A DNA stretch of 64,000 nucleotides, from NCBI RefSeq assembly GCF_947179515.1, contig NC_067472.1, forward strand, positions 78,602,766-78,666,765, written 5' to 3'. The notes under the pieces are model-generated. The model ran no database searches. It saw only the letters and a program-made list of their open reading frames with translations, and was not told the origin of the DNA. Positions 9,990-22,275 of the stretch are shown here, one piece after another. Origin of the DNA: Apodemus sylvaticus (taxonomy: Eukaryota; Chordata; Mammalia; Rodentia; Muridae). Within the stretch, counting starts at the first letter, position 1; each line of letters starts with the position of its first letter. The position numbers and the translations under genes are program-made.

Positions 9990-10140
9990 GTTTGTTGTTT
10001 GAAACAGGGTTCACTATATAGTCCTTTCCACCCTGGAACTTGCTATGTAGACCAGGACAGTTTTAAACTCACAGAGATCTGACTTCCTCTGCCTCCACCA
10101 GGGCTGGGATTATAGACAGGCACCACCACAACTGCTCTGG
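9990..10140 (-). repeat. SINE B1 (old)
   Basis: Antisense B1-type sequence with 'tatgtagaccaggacag' and 'gggctgggattatagacagg'. Only its left part is included in the inverted duplication. Confidence 0.65.
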
Positions 10141-11180
10141 TATTTTATGAAAACAAACGTCATAGACCAGTTTTCCTTTTGTGAAATATTAGCAACTGGA
10201 AAATGAATCCCAAGAGCCTTAGCATATGAACAGATGTCCAGCAACATGCCCATAGGCAGAGCCGGGGTGGAGTCCTGGTTGTTTCTATCGCTGCGATAAA
10301 CAGCCCGACTAAAAACAACTTGGGAAGGAAAGGGTTCATTTCATCACAGTCCATGCCTGAGGGAAGTCAGGGCAGGCACTCAGGGCAGGAAGTGTAGTAG
10401 AGGTGGGTGGGGGAGGGGAGGGGAGGGAGGAACAACTGCTGCTTCCCGGCTCGCTCTGCAGCCTGCTTTCCCTACAGCCCAGGCTCACTGGTCCAGGGTG
10501 GCACCACCCACAGGGGACAGGCGTTCCACATCAATCTTTAATCAAGAAAGTGCCCTGAGGATCCGCGCCTATGCTCTGAATTACTGGGAGGATGGGTCAA
10601 ATAAAAGAGATTCTCAACAGCCGAGGACGGGGCACTGACTGCCCCTTAGAAGCTCTTTCTAGTTCTACTCAGAAGGCACCTTTATCAAGTCAGTTACCAC
10701 AGACCAAAACTTCTGATCTCATCTCCAGGTTGGTTGTCTGGAAAAACCCATCACCATAGCAGTTCTCAGTCAGGAGACACCAGTTTGCCAGGCATGTAAT
10801 CCAGGCCCAGATGAAGTTATGCCAAGGCTCTGAGAACCCTTCAAAAGAACAACCTTATAAAGGCTCCCATGATAATGACCAACAAAAGGCTGCTCCAGAG
10901 CTCACGTGCCACTCCAGCCTTATGTGAGAGTCAAGAGTCTAAGATTCTGCCACAGATAGGCCTACAGTCTGAAGGAGGTATTTTCTCAACTGAGGTTCCT
11001 CTTTCTGGAAAACTCTAGCCTGTGCCAAGTTGACACAAAACTAATCAGGCCCCAGGGCTGCTAGGCATTTGGAGAAGGCAAATCCCGTCTTGTGTGACAG
11101 TGCAGATAGCTCTCAGACACAGGCTTCCTTCCCTGTCCATTTTCCCAGTAGCTGGATCAAATGGCACTCTGTTTGCTTTT
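10141..11180. repeat. rodent interspersed repeat region
   Basis: Carries phrases typical of a dispersed rodent repeat: 'ttgtttctatcgctgcgataaac', 'gaggaaagggttcatttc' equivalents, 'gaagtcagggcaggcac' and 'gtggcaccacccac'. The family is not identified. No coding evidence. Confidence 0.45.
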
Positions 11181-11325
11181 CGTGTTTTTGGTTTTGGACA
11201 AAATCACACTGTGGAGCCATGACTGTGCTAGAATTTCCCATATAACCCAGCCAGGCTGGCTTTGAACTTCCTCCTGCTCTTGTCCTCAAGTGCTGGGGTT
11301 ACAGGTGTAACTGTGCCTGGCTCTA
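11181..11325 (-). repeat. old B1-like SINE
   Basis: Diverged antisense monomer with 'ccaggctggctttgaacttc' and 'aagtgctggggttacaggtg'. Confidence 0.6.
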
Positions 11326-11668
11326 AGCTGAATGATACTCCAAGGCCTTTCAAATGATGCTTTCCTTTTTTTTTTTTTTTTCTTTCTTTAAACCCTCTCA
11401 CTCGAGGCAAACTCTGCCACACAGCTATTTCCCAGCCCAGGTTTTAGCATTTTGAGGAACCTTCTTTCGTGCTGTTTTCCGTAATGGCTACACTAATTTA
11501 CATTCTCACCAAGAATGTAAGAGCGGTCCCCTTCCTCCTCCTCTCAAGCGTTTGTGTTGTTGACTTTGCTTTTTCTGGTCCCTGCTCATGGCTCTCCTGC
11601 CTCAGCTTCTTGGGTGATAGGATTAAACATGTGAGCCACCAGACCTAATTCCTATTTTGTTTGCTACT
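11326..11668. other. unassigned sequence with poly(T)
   Basis: Contains a poly(T) run near 11,366-11,381. Nothing else recognised. Confidence 0.45.
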
Positions 11669-11810
11669 TTGTTTTTTGAGATAGGGTTTTTCTGTGTAAC
11701 AGCTCTTACTGGTAGACGTTCTGTGTAGGCCGTGCTGGCCTCATAGAGATCCGCCTGCCTCTACCTCCAGATTGTTGGGATTAAAGGCATGCACCATTAC
11801 ACCCAGCTTC
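11669..11810 (-). repeat. SINE B1
   Basis: Antisense B1 with 'ttttttgagatagggttttt' and 'cctccagattgttgggattaaag'. Moderately diverged. Confidence 0.8.
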
Positions 11811-13204
11811 CAATTCCATATTTTATTTTTATTTCAATATTTTATTGTGTGTGTGTGTGTCCGTGTGCAGGTATGTATATGCACATACGTGGAGGCAAAG
11901 GTCAACCTTGTCTTAGACAGGGTCTCTCACTAGGACCTGGACCTGGCTGATTAAATTAGAATGACTGTTGAGTGAGCCCCGGGGCCTCCTCTGCAGTCAG
12001 CTCCCCAGCACTGAGATTACATCACCACCTCTCCCAGATGTTCTGTGACTTAGGTTGCCTGAGCCCACATACCTGTCTCCTTTTGAGAAATGTCTACTCG
12101 TGAGATTCTCTCATTCTTTAGCTTGTTTTCTACTGTTAAATTGTTTGAATTTCTTATATTCTATCTATCTTTTCTATCTGATGGGTAGTTTGCCTGTTTT
12201 TTTTTTTTTTTTTGGTCAAGGTCTAACCTGATCTCCCAGGCTGGCCCAAACTTTGATCCTCCTGCCTCAGCCTCTCGATGCTGGATTGCAAATATATCTC
12301 ACCATGTCCAATATTTTCTTCATTTTTCTTGTTCTAAACATTGAGCATGGGGACTGTTAGGGCTAAAGTTAATCTGTAAGCCCATTTGCCCAAGGACAGA
12401 CACCTTTCTGGAATGCTGGGGGCTGACAAGCCATGTGTTTTCACTTCAATGCACAAGGTTGGTTGCCCATACGGCACAGGATGTGCTTGGTCACAGGGAG
12501 GCAGGAGCTACATGGGCAGGAAGTACATCAGGATGTTTGGAAGCAGAAGGTACCAAAGCCTGTGGGTTTGACCTTTCTAGGCACCTGTCTGACCTAATCG
12601 GGGGCCAATCTTCGTGAATCCTGAGCATGGATCTGGTCTGTGTCCATTGTCCTGGCCAGTATTACATAAAGCTTGTTTTAACTGGTCAGTTGCGGATTTA
12701 GTCTTTCTCTTAGAAATGTTCAGGTTTAATACCCCCTGCATGCTTGCATGTTCCCAGGGACATAGCTCCTGGAATTGTTTCTTACTTTCTTCTGCAACTT
12801 GCTGTTGGTGTGTAGAAATGTTACTGATTTGTTCGTGCTGACTTAGTGCCTGCCACATTAAGACATTCCGTTATGAATTCTAACATTTTAGGTTGAATCT
12901 TTTGGTTTTTCTAGAGACAGGCCATTTACATGCAAAATTTACTTCCTCTTTCCCTATTGGGTGCCCTTTTCTTCTTTCTCTTGCCTAACTGGCTAGAGCG
13001 CCAGTGCTATGCTGAGGTAAGGCGGAAGTGAGATGGCGGTGGAGGTGAGATGGCAGTGGAAGTCGGCAGCTTTGTATGCCAGAGCGCAGCGCTTTCCTCT
13101 CCTCATGGCCCTGCTGTGAAGCTCCTGTGGGTTTGACTCGTGTGGCATTTACTGTGTCAAAGAGCCAGGCCTTCTTGCCTCAGTTTGCTTTTATCTGAGT
13201 GTAA
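11811..13204. other. unassigned region with degraded SINE traces
   Basis: A B3/B4-like trace with a (GT)n tail is seen at 11,830-12,045 and an old B1-like monomer at 12,205-12,310. The rest, including 12,360-12,900, has no recognisable gene. Confidence 0.35.
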
Positions 13205-13560
13205 GCCCCCACCCTCGGTCAAGTGAGTGAGACACCGAGACACAGGCAAGAGGTTTATTTTCCAACGTGTTGGGGTGAACCTTCAACTAGTCCTCTAGGT
13301 GAGTTACTAAGAAGGCAACCCTGAATGGCTATTACAAGCAGTTTTTATACTTTTTGGGGACACAGGTTACATCAGCAAGGTTACAGTTCAAACTTATTGG
13401 CTAAGCATATTGACCTTTAAATCTATTGGCCAGCAAGCATGACACGCATTTGAACTCTACCTGGGACTTTCCAAAGGGTCGAGTAACTATCAGTCAGTAC
13501 ATTTTGAGACTATTTTATTCAAGAATGTTCCTGAGCGTGGCCTAACCTTGACTCCAGGCA
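13205..13560 (-). mobile_element. solo LTR-like element (endogenous retrovirus remnant)
   Basis: On the minus strand a TATA-like 'aaaagtataaaaactgc' (about 13,345) is followed 90 bases on by 'aataaacctcttgcctgtg' (about 13,250), the usual spacing of an LTR promoter and polyadenylation signal. No coding part of a provirus is present. Borders are approximate. Confidence 0.5.
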
Positions 13561-13636
13561 GGAGGGGAGGTTGTAAGGAGGGTGTGGGACTGGAAAACCC
13601 CAAGGGTCCCTCACGAGTTGGGTCTTTTGTTGTCTA

Positions 13637-13667
<31 letters not shown>

Positions 13668-13803
13668 TTTGAGACAGGCTGCATAGCCCTGGCTGTCCTG
13701 GAACTCACTCTTGTAGACCAGGCTGGCCTCAAACTCAGAAATCTGCCTGCCTCTGCCTCCCAAGTGCTGGGATTAAAGGTGTGCGCCACCACTGCCTGGT
13801 GGC
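13637..13803 (-). repeat. SINE B1
   Basis: Complete antisense B1 with a (GTTTT)n tail. A few bases are missing after 'gagacaggc'. Confidence 0.9.
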
Positions 13804-14299
13804 AAGTAGGATTTTTACAGTGACCATATTATTCTGTTCTTCAAGTGGTTACTGTCCTGTGTCTCTCTCATTCTGATTTGTGGACACCACCTCATCCTTG
13901 GGTAAATCTTACCTGGTCTGGAGTGTGGTGCCTTTCACCTGCTGATGACTTCTGTCCAGCAGTGTTTGACTGAGGCCTGCATCTGTGTTCATTGGGAGTG
14001 AACCTTTTTGTGTGTCATTGTTTGGTTTGGGTAGCGTGGTAATACTGACTTCACAAAATTAATTTGGAATCTCTTCCCCTCAGATTTGTTTTTAGGATAT
14101 TAGAAGACTTGGCATTTGTTCCTGGATAGGGAGCTGCTGTGCCTGCTCAGGAGGAAAAAAGCTGTAAGTCTGAGGACCTGGGCTGGAGCATCAAGACCTA
14201 AAGGAGGAGAGAGCTCACTGCACACCATTCTCCAAGGCCCTCCACACAGCACTGTGCACTGCCACCAGCGCGCCTGTGCACACACAATTGAGTTAAATT
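13804..14299. other. unassigned intergenic sequence
   Basis: Nothing recognised. Confidence 0.4.
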
Positions 14300-14440
14300 A
14301 AGAATGAACTGGTCGTGGCGGCAGACACCTTTAATCCCAGTGCTTGGGTACAGAGGCTGGTGGCTCTCTGTGAGTATGAGGCCAGTCCTGATTTACATAG
14401 TGAACTCCAAGATAGTCAAGACTACCCTGTCTTTACATCC
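14300..14440 (+). repeat. SINE B1 (old)
   Basis: Sense B1-type 'ggcagacacctttaatcccag' followed by degraded blocks. Confidence 0.65.
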
Positions 14441-16805
14441 CTTCCTCCCCCCCACCCGTGTTCCCCATCCCCCCCAAATTAAGAAAATACAAGTTTTGTG
14501 ATTGGCTAAGAAGCTAAAACAGAAGAATCCCAAGGTTAATGCTAGCATGGTAGAAGTTAGTATCAGCATGGAAAAAGCTCCCAGGCAGAAGGACAGAAGC
14601 TCTGCTGGGTGGAGCCTAGCATCCCCTTGAGCTGGTTCAACCACATTGGCTGAGGAACCTCCCTTGGGAATGCAGGGCTCACCTTAAGCCATGCTGAAGA
14701 GATGAGTAAAATAATTAGTTCTTTGATGAGATACTGTACTTCTCCATCCCAGAATCCCCCACCCAAACACAGGAGCTTAGGTCTCAGTCATGTAGGCTAA
14801 GTCTGCCCACTGTCCCTTTCCTTCTTCCTAAGCATGGCACCCCCAACACTTGGGTTTCCCTGTCACAACTTTGTCCTCCTTACTGTCTTCAAAGGCCCCT
14901 CCCCCCTTTTCATGTGTCTGACCTCCATGAGGCTTCCAAGATTAGGCCTTCTCTCCCAGCAACTGCTGAAGTCTTAACAGTTTCCCTGCCCTGGGGTATT
15001 GGGCTTTTTCTTCTTTTAAACCCTAGTATAATTGTCCTCAAGTTTCTGTTCGAGTCTGAGTAGATGACGAGTGTCCACTCCCGTCCACACTAACATCATG
15101 GAAGCCCACGTGCAGGGCACAAACTGTCCTTAGACCACCACTTTGCTTTGTTTAGATGGGAGTCTCACGTATCCCAGGTTGGCCTCTAACTTACTATGTA
15201 ACTAAGGATGATGGTAAACTTCATCGTTTTTAAGTCACTTGACCATCACCTCGTCAATGTCAGGCAGAGATTGTCCTTATCTTTTCTGTGATTAAACCTC
15301 GGGCCCAAGCTAGGTCTGGTCACCCTCCCTTAATAAGTCAATGAAAAAAAAAATCAAATTTATAGCATACTGACCCAAAAGCCGCAGCTTTCATCCTGAA
15401 GGGAATGAGAAAATTTATTCTGGAGCCATTTTGTGTGACCTTGGCTGGAACACATTTAGATTACCCCAAATTCTGTGTTCTAACATGGAAGCACTTTCAT
15501 GAAGTTTTATAGTTTTACAGAAAAAAGAAAGTCATAAATCCAGGCAAGTGTTAAAATGCATGGATAGAAACATCAGAGAGGTGGTTACAGCAAGATGGGG
15601 GAAGTCAATATGCTATCTGATGATACTCTGAGCTTTTGGGTTAGTGGAAGTTAGTTAATATATCCCAAAGGTTTCTATTAGTCACAGGATGTTAGTTCCA
15701 ACACAGAGGTGGGTAAGGCAAGATTGTTCCTGAGGCTAGAACTAGCCCAAGATGAGGCAGTTAGCCTCTGGACCTGTAACGTTCTAACCTCTGCCGCATT
15801 GTGATCAGACTCTACAGACAGCTTCTTTCCAGAAATTCTCATTCACAAACGGAACACAGAAAAAGGAGATTTATTCAATATGGCTGCGCTGGAAAGGATG
15901 ACAGAGAGATCCAGTGTATCCCTCAAATCTGTCTTGGGTTCTGAAGTAAGATCAACGTAGTGGGCCGAGGATGTGCACATCTCAGCAGTTGGGGTCAAGG
16001 TATGGTTCTACCTACCACCATCACTGTTAGGGTTCAGTCTCACTTGTGAGGTGGCTGGATGGGCTGTTAGCTGTGTGGAATCCCTTTCGGGGTGACAAGG
16101 TCCCCCTGTGGCTGGTGCCCTTTCCTTCTCCCAAAATGAGACTCCTGGCAACATTTCCATTTCTTTGGAGTCCATCATTTCAATAGTCTGATGGTCAGAT
16201 GGAAAAGCAGGTGTCTCTAGATGATCTCATTCTGCCTGCTTTTCACACTCTCCCAGAGCGCGGTAATGTCGAGCAGATGAGGAAATGTTGCATTTATTGC
16301 CCAAGGTCACAGTCCATGGCTGACTGAACCCCAATATGGATTATTTATCATCAGAAGAGTGGGCTGGGAGTGAGAGCACACGCCTAACACATCCTAGGGC
16401 CACACGCATGCTTGATCTCCTGTCACAGGAAAAAACTGAATAAAGTTATAAACACCTTTAGTTACAACAATAAAGACCTGAAAAAAAATTTTTTTACTTG
16501 GCTTAGGATGTGGGACATGGTGAGGATGGTCAGTGGGTCAAACATTCATCCACTAGAGCCAGGATCCCGAGAATTATGGCAGACAAAACTGAGGTATCAG
16601 GGTGAATGAAATTTCACTGGACATGATGTGACCTGTGATGCTGGAGATACTTGAAGAAATAAAACTGGTGCTATAGAGCATGTACTGATACACTTGCTTA
16701 GGAAATACTAAGTTACACAAAGTAGAATTTAGCTGAAGGAACGCTGTCTCCAGTATAACTGGAGACAAGCTGTGCACTGAGCAAGCTTGTTAGAAACTGT
16801 CAGAA
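14441..16805. other. SINE-free intergenic stretch
   Basis: About 2.3 kb without a recognisable B1 or B2, unusual for this window. No open frame longer than about 70 codons has supporting signals. It could be unique or conserved non-coding DNA, or ancient repeats I cannot read. Confidence 0.4.
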
Positions 16806-16998
16806 CAGCCAGGTGCTGGTGGGGCACACCTTTGATCCCAGCGCTTAGGAGGCAGAGGCAGGCGAATTTCTGAGTTTGAGGCCAGCCTGGTCTACAGAGT
16901 GAGTTCCAGGACAGCCAGAACTACACAGAGAAACCCTGTCTCGGAAAAAAAAAACAAAACAAAACCCTGAAACCAAAACCAAAAAAAAAAAAAAAAAA
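16806..16998 (+). repeat. SINE B1 with long A-rich tail
   Basis: Sense B1 from 'cagccaggtgctggtgggg' to 'aaaccctgtctcgg', with an A-rich tail to 16,998. Confidence 0.9.
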
Positions 16999-17064
16999 AG
17001 TAGGATACAGAAAATTTGGACCATAATTGAAGTTTAGAGTTGCTGAGAAACTTTCTCTCTCTCT

Positions 17065-17182
17065 CTCTTTTTTTTGTTGTTGTTTTTTGTTTTTTGTTTT
17101 GTTTTTCGAGAGGCAGAAATCTGCCTGCCTCTGCCTGCCAAGTGCTGGGATTAAAGGCATGCACCACCACTGCTCAGCTGTT
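17065..17182 (-). repeat. SINE B1 with internal deletion
   Basis: The T-rich tail and 'ttttcgag' jump directly to 'aggcagaaatctgcc', so about 60 bases of the B1 centre are missing. Confidence 0.8.
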
Positions 17183-18139
17183 AGTAAACTCTTTAACTAA
17201 AAGGAGTTGGTGTCTTCTTTTTGGGCATCAGTCAGAGCCAGAAGCGCCTTATCAGCTGAGTTTCCCCTTATTTTTCTTGAGTGTGTGGAGTGAATTTCCA
17301 TGGAGCAAGGAGGCATAGTTTCCTGTGATAGGTTATTTTTCTGTTGCTGGTGAAATGAGGCAGTTTAAGACAGATTAGATTATATTAAAACGCAAGTTTA
17401 TTGGGAGGCTGCACTTGGGCGAATTCACTGGTCCCAAGGATTGAGGCCAGGGGAGTTGCCATGGGGAAAGAAGGCTGTAGGGGAGGGAGAGAGAAAGAGA
17501 AAGGGGCATGTGTGCACAGAGAGGAGGAGGAGAGGAAGAGGGAGGGAGACCAAAATGTCTGCATTACATCGGGAAGAGCCTCTGGGAGATGGGCAGTCCA
17601 GCCCCTGGGCTGGAGAGTTCAGGCTTGGGGGCAGGGTATGCCAGGGAGTGACTGGGGGACCCTGGGAGAACCTGGAAGCCAGGCTGCTTTGATAGGTAAA
17701 ATATGCACCTCAGTCCTTAGTCTGAGGTCCAAAACCAAAAACCCTGTTGCTATCTTGGAGGCCCCAGGGAGATTTGTTCCACACCAGCCCTGGTGCTGCT
17801 GGAAAAGATACTCAGCTGGCCTGAGAGAAGGACTCCTAGGAAGACTAAGGAAGGGTGCTCCTGCGTGGTACCCTGGGCCTTCCTCTGAATGGCTTTCTGT
17901 ATTGCTAATGGACAGTCCAAACTCTGAGGTAAAGAAGAAAACAAAGAACCTGCAGGTTAAGGTAAGTCACCAAGAGTAGCCTCCAGCTCTCAGCCAGATA
18001 AGAGGACTCTTATCAAGGCCTCCGGGAGCTTCCTAGTAAAGCTAACACTGGGGTAAGACTGGCTGCCCAGCCAGGATCCTTTCTTGGAAGACTGTCTCTA
18101 CCCATTAGGAAAACAATGGAAGGGTATGCTGCAATTTTT
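17183..18139. other. unassigned region with LTR/purine-rich repeat character
   Basis: On the minus strand 'cccaataaacttgcg' near 17,395 could be an LTR polyadenylation signal. A GA-rich block follows at 17,470-17,550. A similar GA-rich block with 'ctgggagatgg'-type phrases occurs near 24.2 kb. No gene recognised. Confidence 0.3.
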
Positions 18140-18292
18140 TGTGTGTTTGGCTTTTCGAGACAGGGTTTCTCTGTGTAGCCCTGGTTGTCTTGGAACTCAC
18201 TCTGTAGACAAGGCTGGCCTCAAACTCAGAAATCTGCCTGCCTCTGCCTCCCAAGTGCTGGGATTAAAGGCGTGTGCTACCACTGCCTGGCT
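18140..18292 (-). repeat. SINE B1
   Basis: Complete antisense B1, close to consensus. Confidence 0.92.
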
Positions 18293-18639
18293 ATGTTTAA
18301 ATCTTTAAATAAATCTGGTGCCTGTGTATCTTCTGAAAAAAAAAAAAAACTGTTGCCGAGACTCTTATGTCTGGGGTGTTTAGAAAGAACCTTCTTTAAG
18401 GAAATTCGCCAGCAGTTCCGCTGGCTTGAGTAGGATTAACTAGATGATTGAAAACTCACTTTTACTACTGAAGCCTGCCTCATCTGTGCCTCAGGGACAA
18501 ACTGCTGGCCTCTAGATCTCTTTTGATGCAAGAGGTTTAATTAAGACCTAGGCCCTTATTCATAGGATGAAGGAGTTTTGACTCTTGCAGAACAAGATAA
18601 TGGCTCTGGTAGCTCTAAGAACAAGTAAGCCTTGCAGCC

Positions 18640-19235
18640 TCATCTACTGAGCCCTGCATGGTAAGGTCCCGGCATGAACGGGACAGCTGTGGTGGCTGTG
18701 GAGAAGGGGCAACACGAACCCCATTCGTCTCCATGGAAGGACCAGGCCTGATTTCAAAAAAGGCCATAAGGTCCCAGGTTCAGGAACAGACCGTAAGACC
18801 CAGAAACTAAGTCATAAGACACCAGGAATGAGCTCTAGGGACAAACCATAAAATCCAGAACAAGACCATAAAACCCCCTCCCAAAGAACAGCCGGGAGAT
18901 AACCACAGGAATGGGGAAATACCTTATCTCAGAATGGGCCATCTGCACTGGGCAGCCCTGTCTCTTCACAAGGCTGAACATTCATGACATAGGAATGCAG
19001 ATCACTGACCACCTGTGACCCCCTAGCACCCCCAATGAAATTTTAGATTACTTAATCCTTCTAGAGAGTCCCCTGGTCCCCTGTAATAGGGCCTGCGTGT
19101 CTTGGTCTGGAGTCGCCATCTTAGAGAATGGTTGGGCACACATGCTGGATGTTTCTGCAGAATAAACACTCTTTGTTTTTGCATACTGTCTGAGTCTGGG
19201 GTCTTCCTTCAGAGATTTTCTTACCCTTACAGAGG
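18640..19235 (+). mobile_element. solo LTR-like element, gammaretrovirus/ERV1 type
   Basis: Repeated 'ccataaga/ccataaaa' phrases fill the upstream part. Then come 'gcagaataaacactctttg' (polyadenylation signal) and a short tail 'gtctgagtctggggtcttcc'. This resembles U3-R-U5 of an ERV1-class LTR. No adjacent viral coding sequence is seen. Class assignment is by general resemblance only, and borders are approximate. Confidence 0.55.
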
Positions 19236-19790
19236 GAGACGCAAGAGCAGGAGCTCTCCCCTTCCCTCCAAGGAGACTCCAGGCTTCTCAGCAGCCTCGC
19301 CAGCCAGGGAAGCCAGGGGCTCTCCCCAGGAGCCACAGCCTCAAGGGCCAGTTTTTCTGTGCAGAAGAGCCACTTAGAGGTCGCAGAGTTTTAAGCAGAG
19401 CTGGTGTATCTGGCATGAATTCCGGAGTGATGGCACCCAGCCTTTGAAGCAGCCTTTGCCAGTGACTTCTTTTTTTCTCTGAGATTTTGCGGGTTTGTTC
19501 TTTTGAAGGATTCGCAGAGCCTTTGCACAACTTAGTTTCTCAAGACAGGCTTGACAAACCAGGAAGTCTCCTCTGGCTGAGAATGGCTAGGTGATGGTTC
19601 TTGCAGGATAACTCCTACATCAATAAGAGGTTTTGGTATGTGGACACTGGTTTGCTAAAGGTGGCTTTTGTGTAACAATAAATCGGCTCTGCAAAAATGA
19701 CTTGGGGGTTAGTCCTTGAGGGACCCTGACCCCCACCCCCTGCTGCTGAGAAGCTTAATTCATCCTGTGGTGTCTCTCTGCCTTTGATAA
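19236..19790. other. unassigned intergenic sequence
   Basis: A moderately GC-rich stretch without a convincing reading frame or repeat. Confidence 0.4.
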
Positions 19791-20190
19791 ATCATCCCCA
19801 GTAACCATGACACGGACACTTAGCGGCGTGGCTCCCAAGGAAATCTGGAGATAGAATTGATCCAGAGCCCAACGTCTGTTCTTTCCTTGAGGTCTCCAAG
19901 CCTCCTTCCCCTCGCTGAGACAGAGCAGGGTCTTTATAAGCCGCCCCGAGAAATGTCCAGCTCATGGCTTTGAGCTGGTTGATCAGTTTTGGGGTGTGCA
20001 TTCAATAAACTGCCCCTGTTTATCTGATATATATCTTTGTGTGGTTTGTGGAGAGACCCCAGCACATAGCAGGGGCTCCTAAGGAGACCCCATTTCCAGG
20101 GAGTGCCCGTTAGCACCTGCTGCCCGGGACTTCTCTAATTCTTGAATCTGTCTGAGTTTGGATTCTGTGCTCAACACGTTGGACACCAAA
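19791..20190 (+). mobile_element. solo LTR-like element, same family as 6.5 and 22.7 kb
   Basis: TATA-like 'gtctttataagccgcc' (about 19,932), then 'gcattcaataaactgcc' (about 20,003) and 'tgtgtggtttgtggagag'. About 180 bases on is 'ttggacaccaaacgt', which could be a decayed tRNA primer-binding site. The shared 'cattcaataaact...ggtttgtg' core links it to the minus-strand LTRs at 6.5 and 22.7 kb. Confidence 0.5.
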
Positions 20191-20426
20191 CGTAAAAGTA
20201 CGTCTCCTTGCTCTGAAATAATAACAGGGAGACCTGGTATATTTATTAAAAAGCTTCTTGCATGATAGCTCAGCAGGTTTCACATCAATTCTAACCCGAC
20301 TCTGGTGTCAACCACCCAGCCACGTGCCCTGTCACCTGCCATCTTATCCTTCCCCGGCTGCCCCTGCTCCATCCATCCTCCCATGGTGAGACAAAATCCC
20401 TAAGATAAAAATGCCAAGATCCAAAA
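20191..20426. other. unassigned sequence next to LTR
   Basis: May be residual internal retroviral leader. No coding signal. Confidence 0.3.
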
Positions 20427-20465
<39 letters not shown>

Positions 20466-20466
20466 A
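20427..20466. repeat. (AATA)n microsatellite
   Basis: Ten consecutive AATA units. Confidence 0.95.
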
Positions 20467-21590
20467 TGCCAAGGTTCAACAGTCAAAATTCATTATTTGG
20501 CTAGTATGTCCAATCAGGATTTACTAGCTCATCGTGGGACAGACTACTGCAACCACACAAAAGCCGGTTATGAATATGTCGGTCACTGTGCTAGGTCTTA
20601 TAGAAAGACAGATGCCTTTTTGCATACGGGTAATGTTGGAAAATTGCCACAAGCTATTTTTAGTCCTGAGAAACTAGCTCTAGACTAGGATTTGACCTTC
20701 TCACTTACGACTCACTCATGTTTGTCTCAAAGTTTCCTTCACGGCGCCTGTTCTGAATCAGACTGGTCTCTCGGTTCTCTGACAGGAAGAAGAATGGAGC
20801 AGCCCAGGAAAAAGGCATCGTGCGCTCAAGAAGAGGCAAGTGGTGAACTGTTCCAGTAGAAGCTCCAATTGCTTATCATGGAACAAAGATGTCTGTGATA
20901 AATCTAGCTAATAGGATGCTCACATGGGGAAAGATAAAAGGGACAGAGTGCCTAAAAATATCTCTATAATAACAACATTTTTAGTTGAAGGACCCTTTGA
21001 CCAGGTGGTGCACCCCTTTAATTCCTGGGGAGGCAGAGGCATGCAGATCTCTGAGTTTGAGCCAAAGCTACACAGAAAAACCTTGCTTTGAAAACCAACA
21101 ACCAACCAAACAAACAAAAAACCATGTTTTTTCATACAATACATGTTGTTGTTTTCTTGGATTTCTCCCAGCTCCCCCTCACCTCTCTACTTTCAACCTA
21201 TGTTCTCTCTCTCATTCTTTAAAAAAAAAAAAAATCAAAACCCAAACCAAGAAACACACTTGCGGGTGTGTGGGATCTGCCATGAAATGTGGTTAGGAGA
21301 CCCACTGAGACTCCGTTGAAGGAAACTGGTTTCCTTTGGCAGTGGGTACCTGCTGCAGCGCCTTGGTTAGGGGTGGCAGCTCACACTCATATCCCCCCCT
21401 CCGTGTGAGACCGGTCCGAGCTGAACCTGGGCAGGCCCTTGAGTGTTGACACAGACCATGTGTGCATCCATCCTCTTGTGCCTCAGAGAGGCTGTCCCTG
21501 TGGTGGTATCTGTCACCCCGGCTTACAATCTTCTATCTTCCCTTCTGCATCAGCAGATCCCCCTGGGAGAAGGAGTGTGTGTTCGTTTGT
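20467..21590. other. unassigned region with one degraded B1
   Basis: A degraded sense B1 lies at about 20,995-21,105 with a (CCAA)n/A-rich tail. The rest is unassigned. Confidence 0.4.
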
Positions 21591-21773
21591 TTTTATTAAG
21601 ATTTATTTATTTTATGTATATGAGTACACTGCACTGTCCTCAGACACCCCAGAAGAGGGCATCAGATCCCATTACAGATGGTTATGAGCCATCATGTGTT
21701 TGCTGGGAATTGAACTCGGGACTTCTGGAAGAGCAGTCAGTGTTCTTAACCACTGAGCCATCTGTCCAGCCCT
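21591..21773 (-). repeat. SINE B2
   Basis: Complete antisense B2, close to consensus. Confidence 0.92.
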
Positions 21774-22111
21774 TAAATATTTTGTGCTTGATTTGTTTGT
21801 TTGTTTGTTTTGTGATGAGGAGTTTGATGAAGACATTTTTTAGGACTGAGTACTGTAACTCTCCAGAGTCATGGTTTTAACAGTGGTCCCTCAGCTCTCC
21901 CTCTTCAATGCTATAAATTTAGTGATGATTATGATAAATAACTCTATGTGCTGTATAAGTCATAAAGGCTGCCTTATGTTTTCTCTAAGGTTTACCTGGA
22001 TACTTACAAGGTGTAATATTTTATCAGTGTGTACACAGGCTATATTAATTCACTGCACTGACTACCCTATGTGTGTAATTTCAATGTAATCTTCCTTTAT
22101 TAAGGCGATGT
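21774..22111. other. unassigned AT-rich sequence
   Basis: A short (TTTG)n run at about 21,795-21,811; otherwise nothing recognised. Confidence 0.4.
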
Positions 22112-22275
22112 TGTGCCGAGCAGTGGTGACTTTAATCCCAGCACTTCGGAGTCAGAGGCAGGTGGATTTCTGAGTTCAAGGCCAGCCTGGTCTACACAGA
22201 GAAACCCTGTCTGAAAAAACCAAAAAATAACCAAGAAAACCAAAACCAAAACAAACAAACAAACAAAAAAACCAA
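22112..22275 (+). repeat. SINE B1 with short internal deletion
   Basis: Sense B1 in which 'agcctggtctac' joins directly to 'acagagaaaccctgtc', followed by a long (CCAAAA/CAAA)n tail. Confidence 0.85.

Larger units (their letters stand above)
9143..10066 (+). repeat. left arm of a large inverted duplication
   Basis: This segment reappears in reverse complement at 39,614-40,790. The core 9,765-10,048 matches 39,632-39,916 at every base except one T insertion. The flanking microsatellites and SINE pieces match less well. A (CCCTG)n pentamer run and a (CA)n/(GA)n block are shared. The right border falls inside an old B1. Confidence 0.93.

Noticed and set aside
17401..17979. 192-codon frame
   Set aside because: It starts with TTG at the motif 'ttgggaggc', runs through GA-rich repeat-like sequence and matches no family I know.
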